From NCBI GenBank assembly GCA_003993805.1, contig RSEF01000002.1, positions 71,344,617-71,408,616 on the forward strand: DNA of 64,000 bases, in the 5' to 3' direction. The notes beneath the pieces are model-generated. The model worked only from the letters and a program-made list of their open reading frames with translations. It had not been told where the DNA came from and did no database searches. The position numbers and the translations under genes are program-made. Below, in pieces: positions 49,851 through 61,149 of the stretch. Positions within the stretch are counted from its first letter, which is position 1. Each line of letters begins with the position of its first letter. The DNA comes from Himantopus leucocephalus. Lineage: Eukaryota > Chordata > Aves > Charadriiformes > Recurvirostridae.

Positions 49851-51010
49851 AAAATACATATTTTAACACGTTTAAACCTGAATACTTTAAAGGCTGTTCA
49901 GTAACTACCAACCACTGTGGAAGATTAACTTCCTAGCTATAGTTTGGGATCAGATATATAATAAAGACCTTGATTTTGCAGACAGATAAATACACGTGAC
50001 TTCAAGTTCTACTTAACTGCAGCAAGAATAGGAAAAAAATGGGGGGAAAGAACACATACCACATTCAAATGCACTTTAAACTGAACACTCACTCACTGCA
50101 AGGCAGGGCAGAGGGAGAAAAGTCCTTGCAGGTTGATGCCACTTACCCATAGGCAAGTTTTATGCTCTAGCAAGACAACTGTGAGTACCTAGCATTAGAA
50201 GTTATTTTATTCCTTGCAAATGTCTAGGGCATTTTCATAGCAACAGTGTCAAGGGAAAAAAAAACCAACACGCTCAAATAGTCACTGAAAACCTTAGTAT
50301 TGATTTCCCTTTTCTAGTCTATTTGTATGCTTACACTATCCAACACACATTTTTATTCAGAAGTTAAAGAAGTCACCCAAAACTCTTCTTCGCTTGCTCG
50401 CTTCATACCAACAAAACATGTACATGCAAATATCCTGAGCATAAAGAGAAACTCTTAAAGTCATTATGACATTATTTGTACCCTGAAGCGAGTCATAATT
50501 TGTATGCATCCTGCCAAGTACTTTCTGTCAAAGCTAAAGTAATTATTAGGAAGTATGAAAGCAGGTGTCACTTCTGGCAAGTTAGAAGATGGCTTTATAT
50601 TCTCAGTTGCAATGGGATAAAAATGATCCCTAAAAAGAGCATAGCAGGCTATTACTTTACATCCAGTATATATGTGAAACATAACAGTTGCTGCCTGTAC
50701 TTTTTTTTCCTCTTTGGTATTTTAATTAAAGATTCAAGCTCCTAAAAGACAAAACCTAAAAATATGTGCAAAATCAATCCCATTTTGCATAATTTCTATT
50801 TAGTTTCATAACCAACTGTCAAGCCATCTGACCCTCATTTGCATGTGCTATAAGGCAGGCAGCCGAGCTCGCTTCCACCGCAGTGAGACACATACTCTGT
50901 CCCTGCTCACTCCCACGTACAAACCTCCAGCTTCTCGGATGAATCTCTGCTACAGCACTTCAGGACAGAGGGGACAGTGATTGTTGTGATTACAGGGCTA
51001 AAACTTTTCC

Positions 51011-51262
51011 AACTTGAGTGCCTAAATTTAAATGCTGAACTCCATCTTTAGGCATCTGAATAAGCTGCTAGTGTTCCAAAGGTGCTGGGCACCCAGCATC
51101 TCATACTTGTTTCTGTCAAACTTGCCAAAAAGAACATCTGCTTTTAATTAATTCACCAAGAGCTGCAGGTACGCAGGACCTTTGAAAGCCATCCCACTTA
51201 CTTCAGTCCCTAAATATAAATCCAGGTGCCTACCTCTAGGCAGTCAATTTCCAAAATGCTGG
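51011..51262. repeat. ancient sauropsid 'AGGTGCCTAA' repeat copy
   Basis: GAGTGCCTAAATTTAAATGC, CTTTAGGCATCTGAATAAGC, AAAGGTGCTGGGCACCCAGC, GAGCTGCAGGTACGCAGGAC and TAAATCCAGGTGCCTACCTC occur in an inverted arrangement, as in the family noted at 39005. Longer and more complete than that copy. Confidence 0.55.
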
Positions 51263-52340
51263 GAAAAAAAATAGCATTATTAAATAACTAAATATATATA
51301 TTAAAAACACGTGCAGAGATACCCAAGGCCTTTGGATTCTTGTTCCATACTTGACATATGACACGATGTAAAAGAAAGCAGATCCGATTTTGTTGGAAAG
51401 TAGCATTTTATCCTGTAACTGGAGTATGTACATTGCTAATAATTAACATAATTATAATAAGGAAAGGCATTCAGGGAAACTTTCTTCAAAAGTTGCTCCT
51501 CTTCTTGGATAAGCAACCAAGCAAACCAACCCCCCAAAGTGGTTGTATTTAGCTAAGAGTTTAGGGAAATTGCAAATTTACTAGTGTGTTTATTATGCAA
51601 GTTTATTTTATTTCTCTTTCATTCAGCCAGACACCCACATTCTTGACAGTGTAGAACTTGAAAAGATTTTTTTTTTTATTTAAAAACTGCAAACAGAAGA
51701 AAAATACAGGCTACCACCTGCCTCTGCAAATCTTTCGCATGTGCATTTGTGTTTCTGAGCACTATGCAACTGACTACCCCGTCAAGAGTAACATTCAAAC
51801 ACAGCAGCAATATTCCACCCTACGATAGGGCACTGACTCAAAGGGCAACATGACAATGCACATTTGCATATACATAAAATGCTGTCCTGCATAAGGGATC
51901 AGGGATGCCATGCTGCAAGACCAAGAGATGCTCTCCCCAGGCTGACCAGAGAAACTCCTAGCTCCAGAAAGGAGTGCTGCCTGCTGGAATCAATGGACAA
52001 ACTCGCTGGTCTGGGGCTGCCCTATTTCTAAGTGAGACTTGCCAGATAAGTGTATGCATGTATGTGCGTATATTGGGAGTGTGCAGGATCACGCCTATGC
52101 TTTGGATTAGAAAAATTGCACAAACCAGACCTACAGTACACACACAACACACAGCTAGTTTGTACCTGTGCAGGGGGGGAAAAGGTTGGTATTGCCACGC
52201 CTAAATCCACACGGTTTCAGACACTGTACTACGGCTTCAACTGAGCCACCAGGGGCACAAAAACCTCAGAACAAAAAAAGATCATTATTACTGCTATTCT
52301 TATTATTTTATTTTCTAAAAAAACAAAGCCTCAGACTGGA

Positions 52341-52455
52341 AGAGAAGAGAAGAGAAGAGAAGAGAAGAGAAGAGAAGAGAAGAGAAGAGAAGAGAAGAGA
52401 AGAGAAGAGAAGAGAAGAGAAGAGAAGAGAAGAGAAGAGAAGCGAAGCGAAGCGA
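52341..52455 (+). repeat. (AGAGA)n pentanucleotide array with (AGCGA)n end
   Basis: Twenty uninterrupted AGAGA units (52341-52440; equivalent to AAGAG) followed by three AGCGA units. The + strand is pure purine in the main array, so the ATXN1 transcript strand is CUCUU-type. The open frame through it (RREEK repeated) is a by-product and not a gene. Length is likely polymorphic. Confidence 0.95.
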
Positions 52456-52539
52456 AGCCTGGGGAAATCCAGAAATATATTTATGGAAGTTCTCCATGTG
52501 GCTCATATAATGATAAAGGATTGGACAGTCCTCCACAAA

Positions 52540-53940
52540 GGTCTGGTTTCTGCCAGGACCAGGACCAGGATGGCGCCTGGCCCTGCCCTGCCTGCAGCAT
52601 CCCAAAGAAGTTGCAGTTTGTTTCATCAAGTGAGCTGTTACCCTTGCTGTCATTTCAAAACTTCTCCCACCACAAGCCCTGCTGGCATGGTGGCCACATG
52701 GGCCACCACTTCCCCACCATGCTGCACCCCCAGAGCCAGTGCCGCCCTAGGCCTCTATGTGAGAGCTCTCCACAGCTGGGGTGGCACTGGAGGACTCGTC
52801 CCATCAATCTTCATTTGCAAACATCGTGACTCGAGTCTCATGCACAACCCACTCACAGGCAACCACCACCACCTCCTCACTCACAGGAGCCCCAGTAAGC
52901 TGCAACCGAGCTCACCCTGTGGCCATGCTGAGGCAGGCTAATCCCTGCACCTGCTCCACCAGCACATTGAAAATGGGTTTTTAATCTTTGCAAACCAGCA
53001 GTTGTTCCCCCCCTCCATCATCAGCAGCCACATCTTGCTGCCACTCACATCAAGGCAGGGAAGAAATGGCGGAGCTACTGCCTAGCCGTTGCCACCAGGT
53101 GCAGCCACAGGGAAATCTGACCTGGTGAAGCAGCCAAAGCCATTGAGCTCCAGCAGCATACTGAGCACACGCTCCTTCCGCTCCTCCTCACACCACATCT
53201 CAGTGCCTCTCATGGTACACATGGGAATGGGAGCTGGGTACAAAGCGTATCTCCCACGCTCCCTCTGCTTGCTGCGACAGGTTGTCTTGCACACCTGCCC
53301 TGCCATTCCCATGGCCTGAGTGACCTGCCAGAAGCATAAAGGGGCTAAGGGGATGGTTTAGGGGGAAGAGAGGTTGGTCTTCACTCAATACACCAAGCAA
53401 CTGCTTGACATGGTGTATGTGCGAGGGTTGTGCAGGGGAGGATGTCTGCCCAGGTGTGGAGGGGGGATCCATCTCACCGCCAGGGATGCCTCCTTCCCTT
53501 ACTTCAGTTTGGACCTAGGGCTACAGCTCTTAGTTACGCTTCATGGGGACTGCAATACAGCACTATCAGATACCCTGGAACCTTATCAAATAACCATTTT
53601 ATGGGCCTGCACACATGCCGGGCGAAGCAACAAGAGCTGCAGATTGCCCACCTCACTCAGGAGGAGGCAGTTGAGGTGCTGGCCAGCTGCTCTGCCCTGG
53701 CTCATCTCCACCACTGAGAGCCAGGTTGCTCCTCCTTATGCACAGCTCTGCAACCTTCAGTGTAGCTCTGCCCAGACAGACCAGCCAACAGACCAGCAGT
53801 CCCCACCTGGGTGACTTTTGCGGGAGACAGCTGTGCTCTGGATTCACGTAGGAAGGCTGGAGAGCAGCCACCTACCTGCACCCTCCTCCCACCACGGGTC
53901 CCCTGGGCTCCGGGAGCTGGCTGGAGACGACAACACTATT
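52540..53940. other. GC-rich pocket of unknown origin
   Basis: This stretch is clearly more GC-rich than its surroundings, with moderately long ORFs on both strands (for example 53082-53312 and 53200-53472 minus; 53374-53814 plus). None resembles a family I can name; two minus-strand frames could be one frameshifted relic. No CpG-island or promoter evidence strong enough to call. Confidence 0.35.
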
Positions 53941-53949
53941 TGTTTTTCT

Positions 53950-56900
53950 TTGACATTCCCAAACTGAGAGGGGGAAAAAAAAAGCAGCGGAGCAATAGGA
54001 AGAAGCAGGGAAAGCCGTTGCATATTTATTTGTCATAAATTATGCTTGGGAGAGCATCAGGCACAACAAGCCATCACTCAGAGCAGGTTTCTGCTGTGTG
54101 TCAGAGCACTGCACTACACTTCATAGGGAGCATTAACTGGACACTGGCAGGAGATGGGTCTCCACTGCTCCTCCTCACCACCCCCCTTCTGATTTCATCA
54201 AAACATTCTCCTTGCACTGCTTTGGTTTTCTCTTGGAAGGGGAAATATTTTTTCTAGTGCACAGGGCAGCATGACACTTGACGACTTAACAGGAAAGCCT
54301 TTACCCAAAACAAATGTGCTGCCGCTAAGAAACTTCTCTGCTGAATCCTTGGATAAAGCACACGAGACCAAACATGCATATACCTCCTCAGCCCCGTGTC
54401 AGAGAGAAAACACGGTGGTGGTGGGATGTGCTAATGCAAACACCTGTGCTCTGGGTCCTGGGGAGCAGGGGACTGCAGGCTCAGAGAGGCTGTTCCTGGC
54501 ACTGGCCTCCAAAGACCAGTAATTTTGTCTGGGAGGCAGCAGGACTCCAAAAAAGTCTTGCATATTATCCCCAAATGGTTTCCTTGATGAAAAGTCTGCA
54601 CACCATTTGAGGAAACCAGCAAACGTTTCTACAAGTGTCCCACTAACGGGCTGTTACTGGGAGGATGCGTTGCTCTGGTGAGACCAGGCTGATGGTGAGA
54701 GCCCTGATACACACGGCTGGCCTGTGCCATTAAAAGCGAGTAGACAGCACTTGGGTTTGACTTACTTTAGGGAAGTGCTTTCCAACAAGGTCTGGGATGG
54801 AAACAGGGCTACATTTTGTAGGCAGAGAGGCGGCAACCCTTTAGGAAGAAGCATTGATACCTGCAACTGAAATAAACCCAGCTACAAGCTGGTGAGGCTG
54901 ATTTGAAAGCCTTGACACCTAAAGCAAAGACACCTGAGCGCGCTCTTCTGGGTGCTTCTGCAAGTGCTGCTGCCCCAGCTTCTCACGCCACAGGCTTGTG
55001 TTGCACAGCCCCGCAACCGAAACGTGTGTGTTTTGTGCTACAATATCCTGTCACGCAGGGACAGGTGCGAGAAACACTCTGTTTGCAGGGAGACTGAGGA
55101 GCATCACTCGTCTTCCCTCTGGTGCCAACAGGAAACATCAGAGAGCTGCTGACAGAACAAGGACATCGCCCTCAACGAGGGTATTCCCAAGGGTGCATGT
55201 GAAAAATGGTAGGTACGACCCTATTTTCCCTGCACCTTACTACCCCGAAAACACTCAGAGCAGCCACTTTGAAGGGGCTCATCCACCCACTGCAGTATTT
55301 CTGGTAATGACTCACAAAATCCCACACAATTCTGATACCATTTACTTGATAAAACCAGCTGCCAAAGTGAAACTATACATTTGGTGGTTGAAAAAAAAAG
55401 GAGAAAAAAAAAACAGTGGAAAAAAAAAGGCGGCGGAACATGAAACCGACAGTCAGCGTGCGGTGTGAGAACAAAGCTGATGGCTGCGCGCAGACCCTCT
55501 GCAGACAGGGGTTTGAAAGACGGGCTCTGCAGCCTGCCACTAAGAATTTGCCTTCTTCTACATTGCAACTTACACAGATGTTCGCATAATTTCTTGCATA
55601 TGGACAGCAAAAGGAGCATTCATTTCAAGAATGACGTGATTGTCTGTGTGGTAAGGATAAGAAAGGAAAACTTTCAACATGTATCCAATGATACAGCTAA
55701 ATGAGAAGCCAAACTGTTCCCAAATGCACTCAAAGGGCTTCTCATGAAGTCAACGACAAAATTCAGACGATATTTCATAGCACTCTTTCTTCCTCTCGTT
55801 TAAAAACCCGAATTAAATTACACTCAAGCATCTTACAATGAGATTCCGGAGCACAAAACATACCAGAGCATCACAGTGTTCACTCGCCACATTTACTAAA
55901 CTTGCTCCAAAAAATGTTTTGACTATTTATAGAGAAGCCAAGGGGGGGAAAAAAAAAATGAAGATGCTTGCTGGGCTGNTTTTTTTTTTTTTTTTTTTTT
56001 TGGCAGACTTCATTTGAAAGCAGCCAAACTCCCTTCTGCTTCTGTAAGGCGAAGTAACAGAGCACTGGGTGTGCTGAGGTCACAGGAAGAGAGTACTTAC
56101 GCTTGTGCTTAAATTTATGACAGCATTGTACCAGGTGCTTTGTTCTAAACACACTGAACTCCTGCTTAAGCCCTGCCTTAAGGAAAGATGCTGCTTATCT
56201 GCTGCCTTAATGAGAGATGCTTCCCTCAGGTTGCTCTTGAGCAGCCCTTGTAGGACTCCAGTCCAAAGCTTACCACAGGTTAGCAGCTGATATTTTACTC
56301 GATTCAAGGGATGCAAGATCACAGCACGGGAAATGAAAACACCTAGCACTTCTTTCAGGGGCCCAGCGCCCCACAGGATGGAGCTGTCACACAGCAACAG
56401 TGAACCGGGAAGGGATGCTGGAGCAAATTCACCCTTCTGACAAGTAAAGCATATACAGAAATTTTTATTTGGTCTATTTTCACAGCAGAAAAGATAACAA
56501 ATTTGTGTTCAAGTAGCTGGCTGGAGAGAACATGCAGCATGTGAAGGTCAATGCCAAAAAATTCCAATTAATTTGATTTATTTTTATTTGATCTTTTTCT
56601 TTCAATTCAATACACTGAATGAATTCCTGAAATGAAACAAAACCTGTATGAGGAAAAAAGCAGGTAAGGTCATTTCAGAGGTACTGTCTATGCAACACTT
56701 AAAAAGCATACATGTCTGTCCAAAATAAAACAGACTGCAAATGGCTCTGAGAGTGCATTTACACGTTGTCCGCCCTATAATAGCATTATTATCACCAGAA
56801 ACCTCAAGTATGCTCCCACCTTTCTTCTCAGCTGGGCAAAACAACAGGTCTTAAGAGCTGCCATTGGTTCAGTGAACAAAAAGGCTGCGAAACTGCACTG

Positions 56901-58350
56901 TCAGCTGCTTGTAACATGTTGCCCTCTCCTGTATATTGCTCTAATGATCTGAGCACCCAGAGTGCAAGAACTCTACATCACCTCCTTGGCCTGATGCTTT
57001 CTAAACCAAAGAGTAAAAACAAAAAAAGTAAGACAGCAGAAGGGATTCACTTTGGAAAGTTGAGCAGCACCAAACAAAACTGCTAACCTTCTTTTGGCAA
57101 GGCAGAAGATTTGTATAACACTTTTTCCTCCTCCTAAATGTACTTACTCTTAAAAATCGATTTCCTCTGTCACTATTTATTGCTACACGTTGTTCAGTGG
57201 TTCTGAGAAACTGCATGGAAAATCATGTTACACTTGTTAAATTGACCCTACAGGGCCATACCACCAGTGCATACATCATCCCAAGAGGCAAGCCTGCCAA
57301 AGTCATGCTGTGCATATCATCACTAAACCCAAGACAAAATGCAAATTTGGCTGTATCATAGCTGATTTGCATAGCTTTCCATTGGTTTCATACAACCTTT
57401 TTACAAAATGCCAATTTACTTCACTTTTCCTACAGCTTATTACCAGTGTGAGGTACTTACAGCTTTTATGCAAGGCAGATTTAGTAGTTAAAACACTAGA
57501 AGACATAATTAAATGCTTTTTGGAAATAGAACTTAGCCTTCAACGTGATGACATAATGCACAGGACTTTGACTGGGCCACAGAAATGTTAATGTCCCTTT
57601 GCAAAGGTGCAGACCTCTCTCTCTCACATACTGAGCACTGCACAGCTTTTTCTGTTTTTTATCTGATCTGCAAAAGCAGAAATATTTGCTTGCAAACTAT
57701 GAAGGGCCTGAATCCAGTTACTGAGTACACATTTCACTCACATTGATATCAGAATGGACGGCTGCCAGTTTAGTGTCTTGGCTGGCGTTCAAACACGCTG
57801 ATTGCTGAGGCTCCTCTGATTCGGAGTTCACATTTTAAAAAAAAAAGGAAAAAAAAATCCCTGAACAAGAAACAAGAAACCCTCCACAAACATTTCTGAG
57901 ATGCTACTGGGCTAATTTTCCCCCTCTCCTCTTTTGTAAGCTCAGTTTCTGGAAGTGAACACATACAAGTAGCACTCTCTGTCAAGACAAGCAGCTAGGG
58001 AGTTTGGACTTTATCTCCAAAGCTACTATACAACGAACATTAGATCTTTCCTAGCCAAGCAATTTTCACACATGTACCAGGGGCCAGCCCTCATTGAAGT
58101 CAGCAACAGAGGAAAAGATCTGTTTACACTTCCGTATCTTAACTTGGAAAAAAAAAAAAGAGAGAAAGAAAACCTTGAATTATTCTGAGACATGCCATAG
58201 CTGGGTAACACGGAACAGAAAGGCTGCTTGCCTTACACAAACTTCTTTTTTCCTTCTTTTTCCTCACTACTGACTACCAAAATCCACCAGGTTCAAAGGC
58301 AAGCCAAGAGCTCCTTGAAGTCCCCTGGCTCCCCAACACCTCATCTCTGA
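53950..58350. other. intron stretch without recognised gene
   Basis: No coding resemblance. An N with a poly-T run lies at 55979-56001, and A-rich runs at 55388-55430. Confidence 0.55.
55979..56001. repeat. single N followed by 22-base poly-T
   Basis: N at 55979 and T at 55980-56001. Assembly join at a homopolymer. Confidence 0.85.
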
Positions 58351-58379
58351 GCGCATTACTCGACACGGCTGGCGTGCTG

Positions 58380-58850
58380 TGCAAGCCCTGCTTTCTCTGG
58401 CACGGCAGCAGACGCTGTAGATCAGGCCACTTAGACATTTCAATTGAACTTGACAGGTGTTGGTTAATAGGCTCTACAATACATTTGGGAAGGGCCGCCT
58501 GGAATTGTAAAATGGTTTATTACGACAGTTTAATAAGCCCAGTGCAGAAGACGGTTCACTGCATTATTTTCTAAGACTGTAAATATAAGTGACCAAAATC
58601 TGTACTGTTTGGCAATACACATATAACCTATAATTAACTCAACTAATGGCGCATGCGTTCATACAGTATCTGTACAACTAGCACAACTGGACCTGATTCT
58701 GCCGGTCAGCCTGGGAGCCTCTCTGCTCCTTGCAGGATCAGTCCTCCATGTATTACCACAATTCACAGAAATCAGGTATATCTATTCAGTGATAATTGCT
58801 TGGACTAATTATTAGAAAATTCAATTTATGCTAATTTGCCTGAGGGGAGG
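58380..58850. promoter_or_regulatory. candidate conserved noncoding element
   Basis: Unique, motif-dense sequence: TGACAGGTG (TALE plus E-box) at 58451-58459, TTTATTACGAC at 58517-58527, TTTAATAAG, ACTAATTATTAG at 58804-58815 and octamer-like ATGCTAATTTG near 58829. One of the most enhancer-like blocks in the window; inference only. Confidence 0.32.
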
Positions 58851-58884
58851 GGAGCATAAAATTAACTTGACACATTTATTTAAC

Positions 58885-59075
58885 TTTTTACAATATTATT
58901 ATTATTTAAAACTTATGACAGCATTATGCCCAGAGGCCCCAGTCAGGATCAGGATCCCACTGTGCTTGACATCCCACTGCATGTGCATGAATGTCCTCCC
59001 AGCATAATTTCGAGGCAAAGGCCCTGTCCCTGCAAACTGCTATGCACGTGCTTGCCCCAAAGACTGGAAGTGAGG
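58885..59075. repeat. ancient sauropsid repeat ('GAGGCCCCAATCAGGATC' family)
   Basis: In order: ATTATTATTATTTAAAAC, CAGAGGCCCCAGTCAGGATC, AGGATCCCACTGTGCTTGAC, GGCCCTGTCCCTGCAAACTG and GCCCCAAAGACTGG. This parallels the reptilian element with an ATT tail, 'CTAGAGGCCCCAATCAGGATCAGGGCCCCATTGTGCTAGG' and 'GTCCCTGCCCCAAAGAG' (from memory). The clearest repeat copy in the window. Confidence 0.7.
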
Positions 59076-59137
59076 TTGTGGAAATTAAAAGTGCATTAGC
59101 CTTGCTGAAGTGAAGAAGGTGCATTAAGTCACCACAT

Positions 59138-59272
59138 CAGCCCACACCAAAAAGGCTCCTATTTTGGAAGAAAGTGACAGTTGAGTCACTTTTGTTTTTA
59201 CCATTAAACACGTAGACACAAACATCCCCTCTTATCTCCCCCTGCCTTTTCTTGCTTCTATCTTATAAACGG
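59138..59272 (+). repeat. direct repeat copy A (about 135 bp)
   Basis: Shares CAGCCCACACCAAAAAG at its start and TTTTCTTGCTTCTATCTTAT near its end with copy B at 60551, in the same orientation about 1.41 kb away. Contains the stem AAAGTGAC (59171-59178), 6-nt loop, GTCACTTT (59185-59192). Confidence 0.8.
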
Positions 59273-60550
59273 GACCATCATCCAGTGAACGCAAAAAATC
59301 ACGTGTGGGGTGAAAGGCCCCAGAAAAGAGAGAAGGTATGTGTCAGCAACTGAATTGGAGAATTGTCAGTATCTCACCTTTTATTTTAGATGCAAAATGA
59401 GTAACAATGCAATTTATACTTGCAGTGACCTTTGAAGAGGATTTGCCTGAGAAAGGTAGCTAGCTGTTTCACCTACCTTCATTACTGGGCATACAAACGT
59501 CAACCCTGAAAGGTCACCATTTGGACGATCATAACCCCTCATCCTCCTTGAATAAGTTGGCCTTTTTATTTCTATCCAAGTATGATTAACCTCATTAAAC
59601 AATTGTACTGATCAGATAATATTATCATATTAATCAATACGCTATCATTATTTTAACTGAAACAGATTCAAATATTTTACAATATTTAATCAGAACTAGG
59701 GAAAATGGGAGCTTTTCTGACTTAGGACTCTTCAGAGTATTGGATGTATTGACATAAGGTACGCAAAAGAGTGAAGAAGGAATTGCTGAGGAAGGGAATG
59801 GTGCCTCTAGGAGTCATTAGAAGACCGTCAGAAATAGGAGAATATTAGGATTAGAAGACTATCTCTTCCTCTCTTTGATGGTGTTTTAAAAACAAGCCTT
59901 CCATAATGTATGCTCTTTGTGTTTGCTGGGGCTAAAGGGTACCACACAAAAGTAGGGTGGTCTAACTTTTGAGAAGCTTCAGAGGCTCCTCAGCTCAGAG
60001 GCAGGGGAGATGTTAGCAACATGCTCCACTCCCTGATCTTTCCCACACCACAAAAAGAGCCAAGATTAGCCCATACAAGCAGAGAAAAAATGGAAACATC
60101 GGAGCTCACTTGAGTGGGCTAACAACCTCATTTCGGCACAGCACTTCAGGAGGGTTGAAGGCAGGCAAACTCACCTTGAAGGCTGCTCCTCCACAGCTAA
60201 CTTGTGTCCCTGTGCCCAAACACCACAAAGACCTTGGAGCAGATTTAAACCTCAAACTTACACGCTGGTGTAGCAGGTGGAGTAAGGACTTTTCCAGAAC
60301 TGTAGGGTTTAATTTCAAAATGTAAGTTGGGTCAACATATCTTCTGCCATCCTTCTATTTTCCTCTGCTTCTTTTTCTGCTGCAGTTCACTGGAGCTGTT
60401 TCAAGGTCCCATTAAATATGTCAAACCTTTTACATGCAACTGCAACCTTGCAGCACAAAGCAAAACAGAGGCAGATGAAAGAAAAAGAAACCATCATTTA
60501 GCCACACACAAGTTTTGTGTATTTTGCATATCACTCCTAACATGGACTGA

Positions 60551-60687
60551 CAGCCCACACCAAAAAGACTTCTGTTTGGGAAGAAAGTGACATTTGAGTC
60601 ACTTTTGTTTTTATCATTAGATATGAAGACATCAAACATCACCTCCTGCCTAATGCCTCCTTTTCTTGCTTCTATCTTATGAACAGG
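60551..60687 (+). repeat. direct repeat copy B (about 137 bp)
   Basis: Diverged partner of copy A. The same stem-loop is kept at 60584-60591 and 60598-60605, with a changed loop (ATTTGA instead of AGTTGA). Flanks outside the repeat do not match. Confidence 0.8.
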
Positions 60688-60854
60688 GCACACGTTTCTG
60701 TGGTCCTTCGGAGCGCTGCCTGCTCAACTCAGCACCATGACATCNACATCACCTCCTGCCTAATGCCTCCTTTTCTTGCTTCTATCTTACGAACAGGGCA
60801 CACGTTTCTGTGGTCCTTCGGAGTGCTGCCTGCTCAACTCAGCACCATGACATC
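60636..60854 (+). repeat. 109-bp near-identical duplication around a single N
   Basis: 60636-60744 and 60746-60854 differ at only two sites (TTATGAAC/TTACGAAC and GAGCGCTG/GAGTGCTG), with the N at 60745. Two allelic-looking transitions and a lone N suggest unmerged overlapping contigs from two haplotypes. Confidence 0.88.
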
Positions 60855-61149
60855 TTTTGGCACGTGCAGATCATCCTGTAACTGATGGAGTACGTAAGAT
60901 GCCACCCATGGCTCTGCTGAGCTGCCATCCTGGCAGGATGCGGTACCACTCTGATTCCGAATACCAGAAAGGCACATAAGGAACAGGTCTACGAAATGCT
61001 GTTTCTGCTGCCAGCAGAAAGCACCAGCTTTGCTTGCAGCTACCCATCCCCCTTTCACACTACTATTTTCCGCTGAAGAAGAGGCACCTGAACTGTGCTG
61101 GCTTTTCCCCTGTGGACTGTGCTTTGCCCATGCTAGTCCCATGAATGAG

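Noticed and set aside
52168..52941. 257-codon + strand ORF with RREEK repeats
   Set aside because: Its length comes from the pentanucleotide array, which lacks stops in that frame; the flanks show no coding resemblance.
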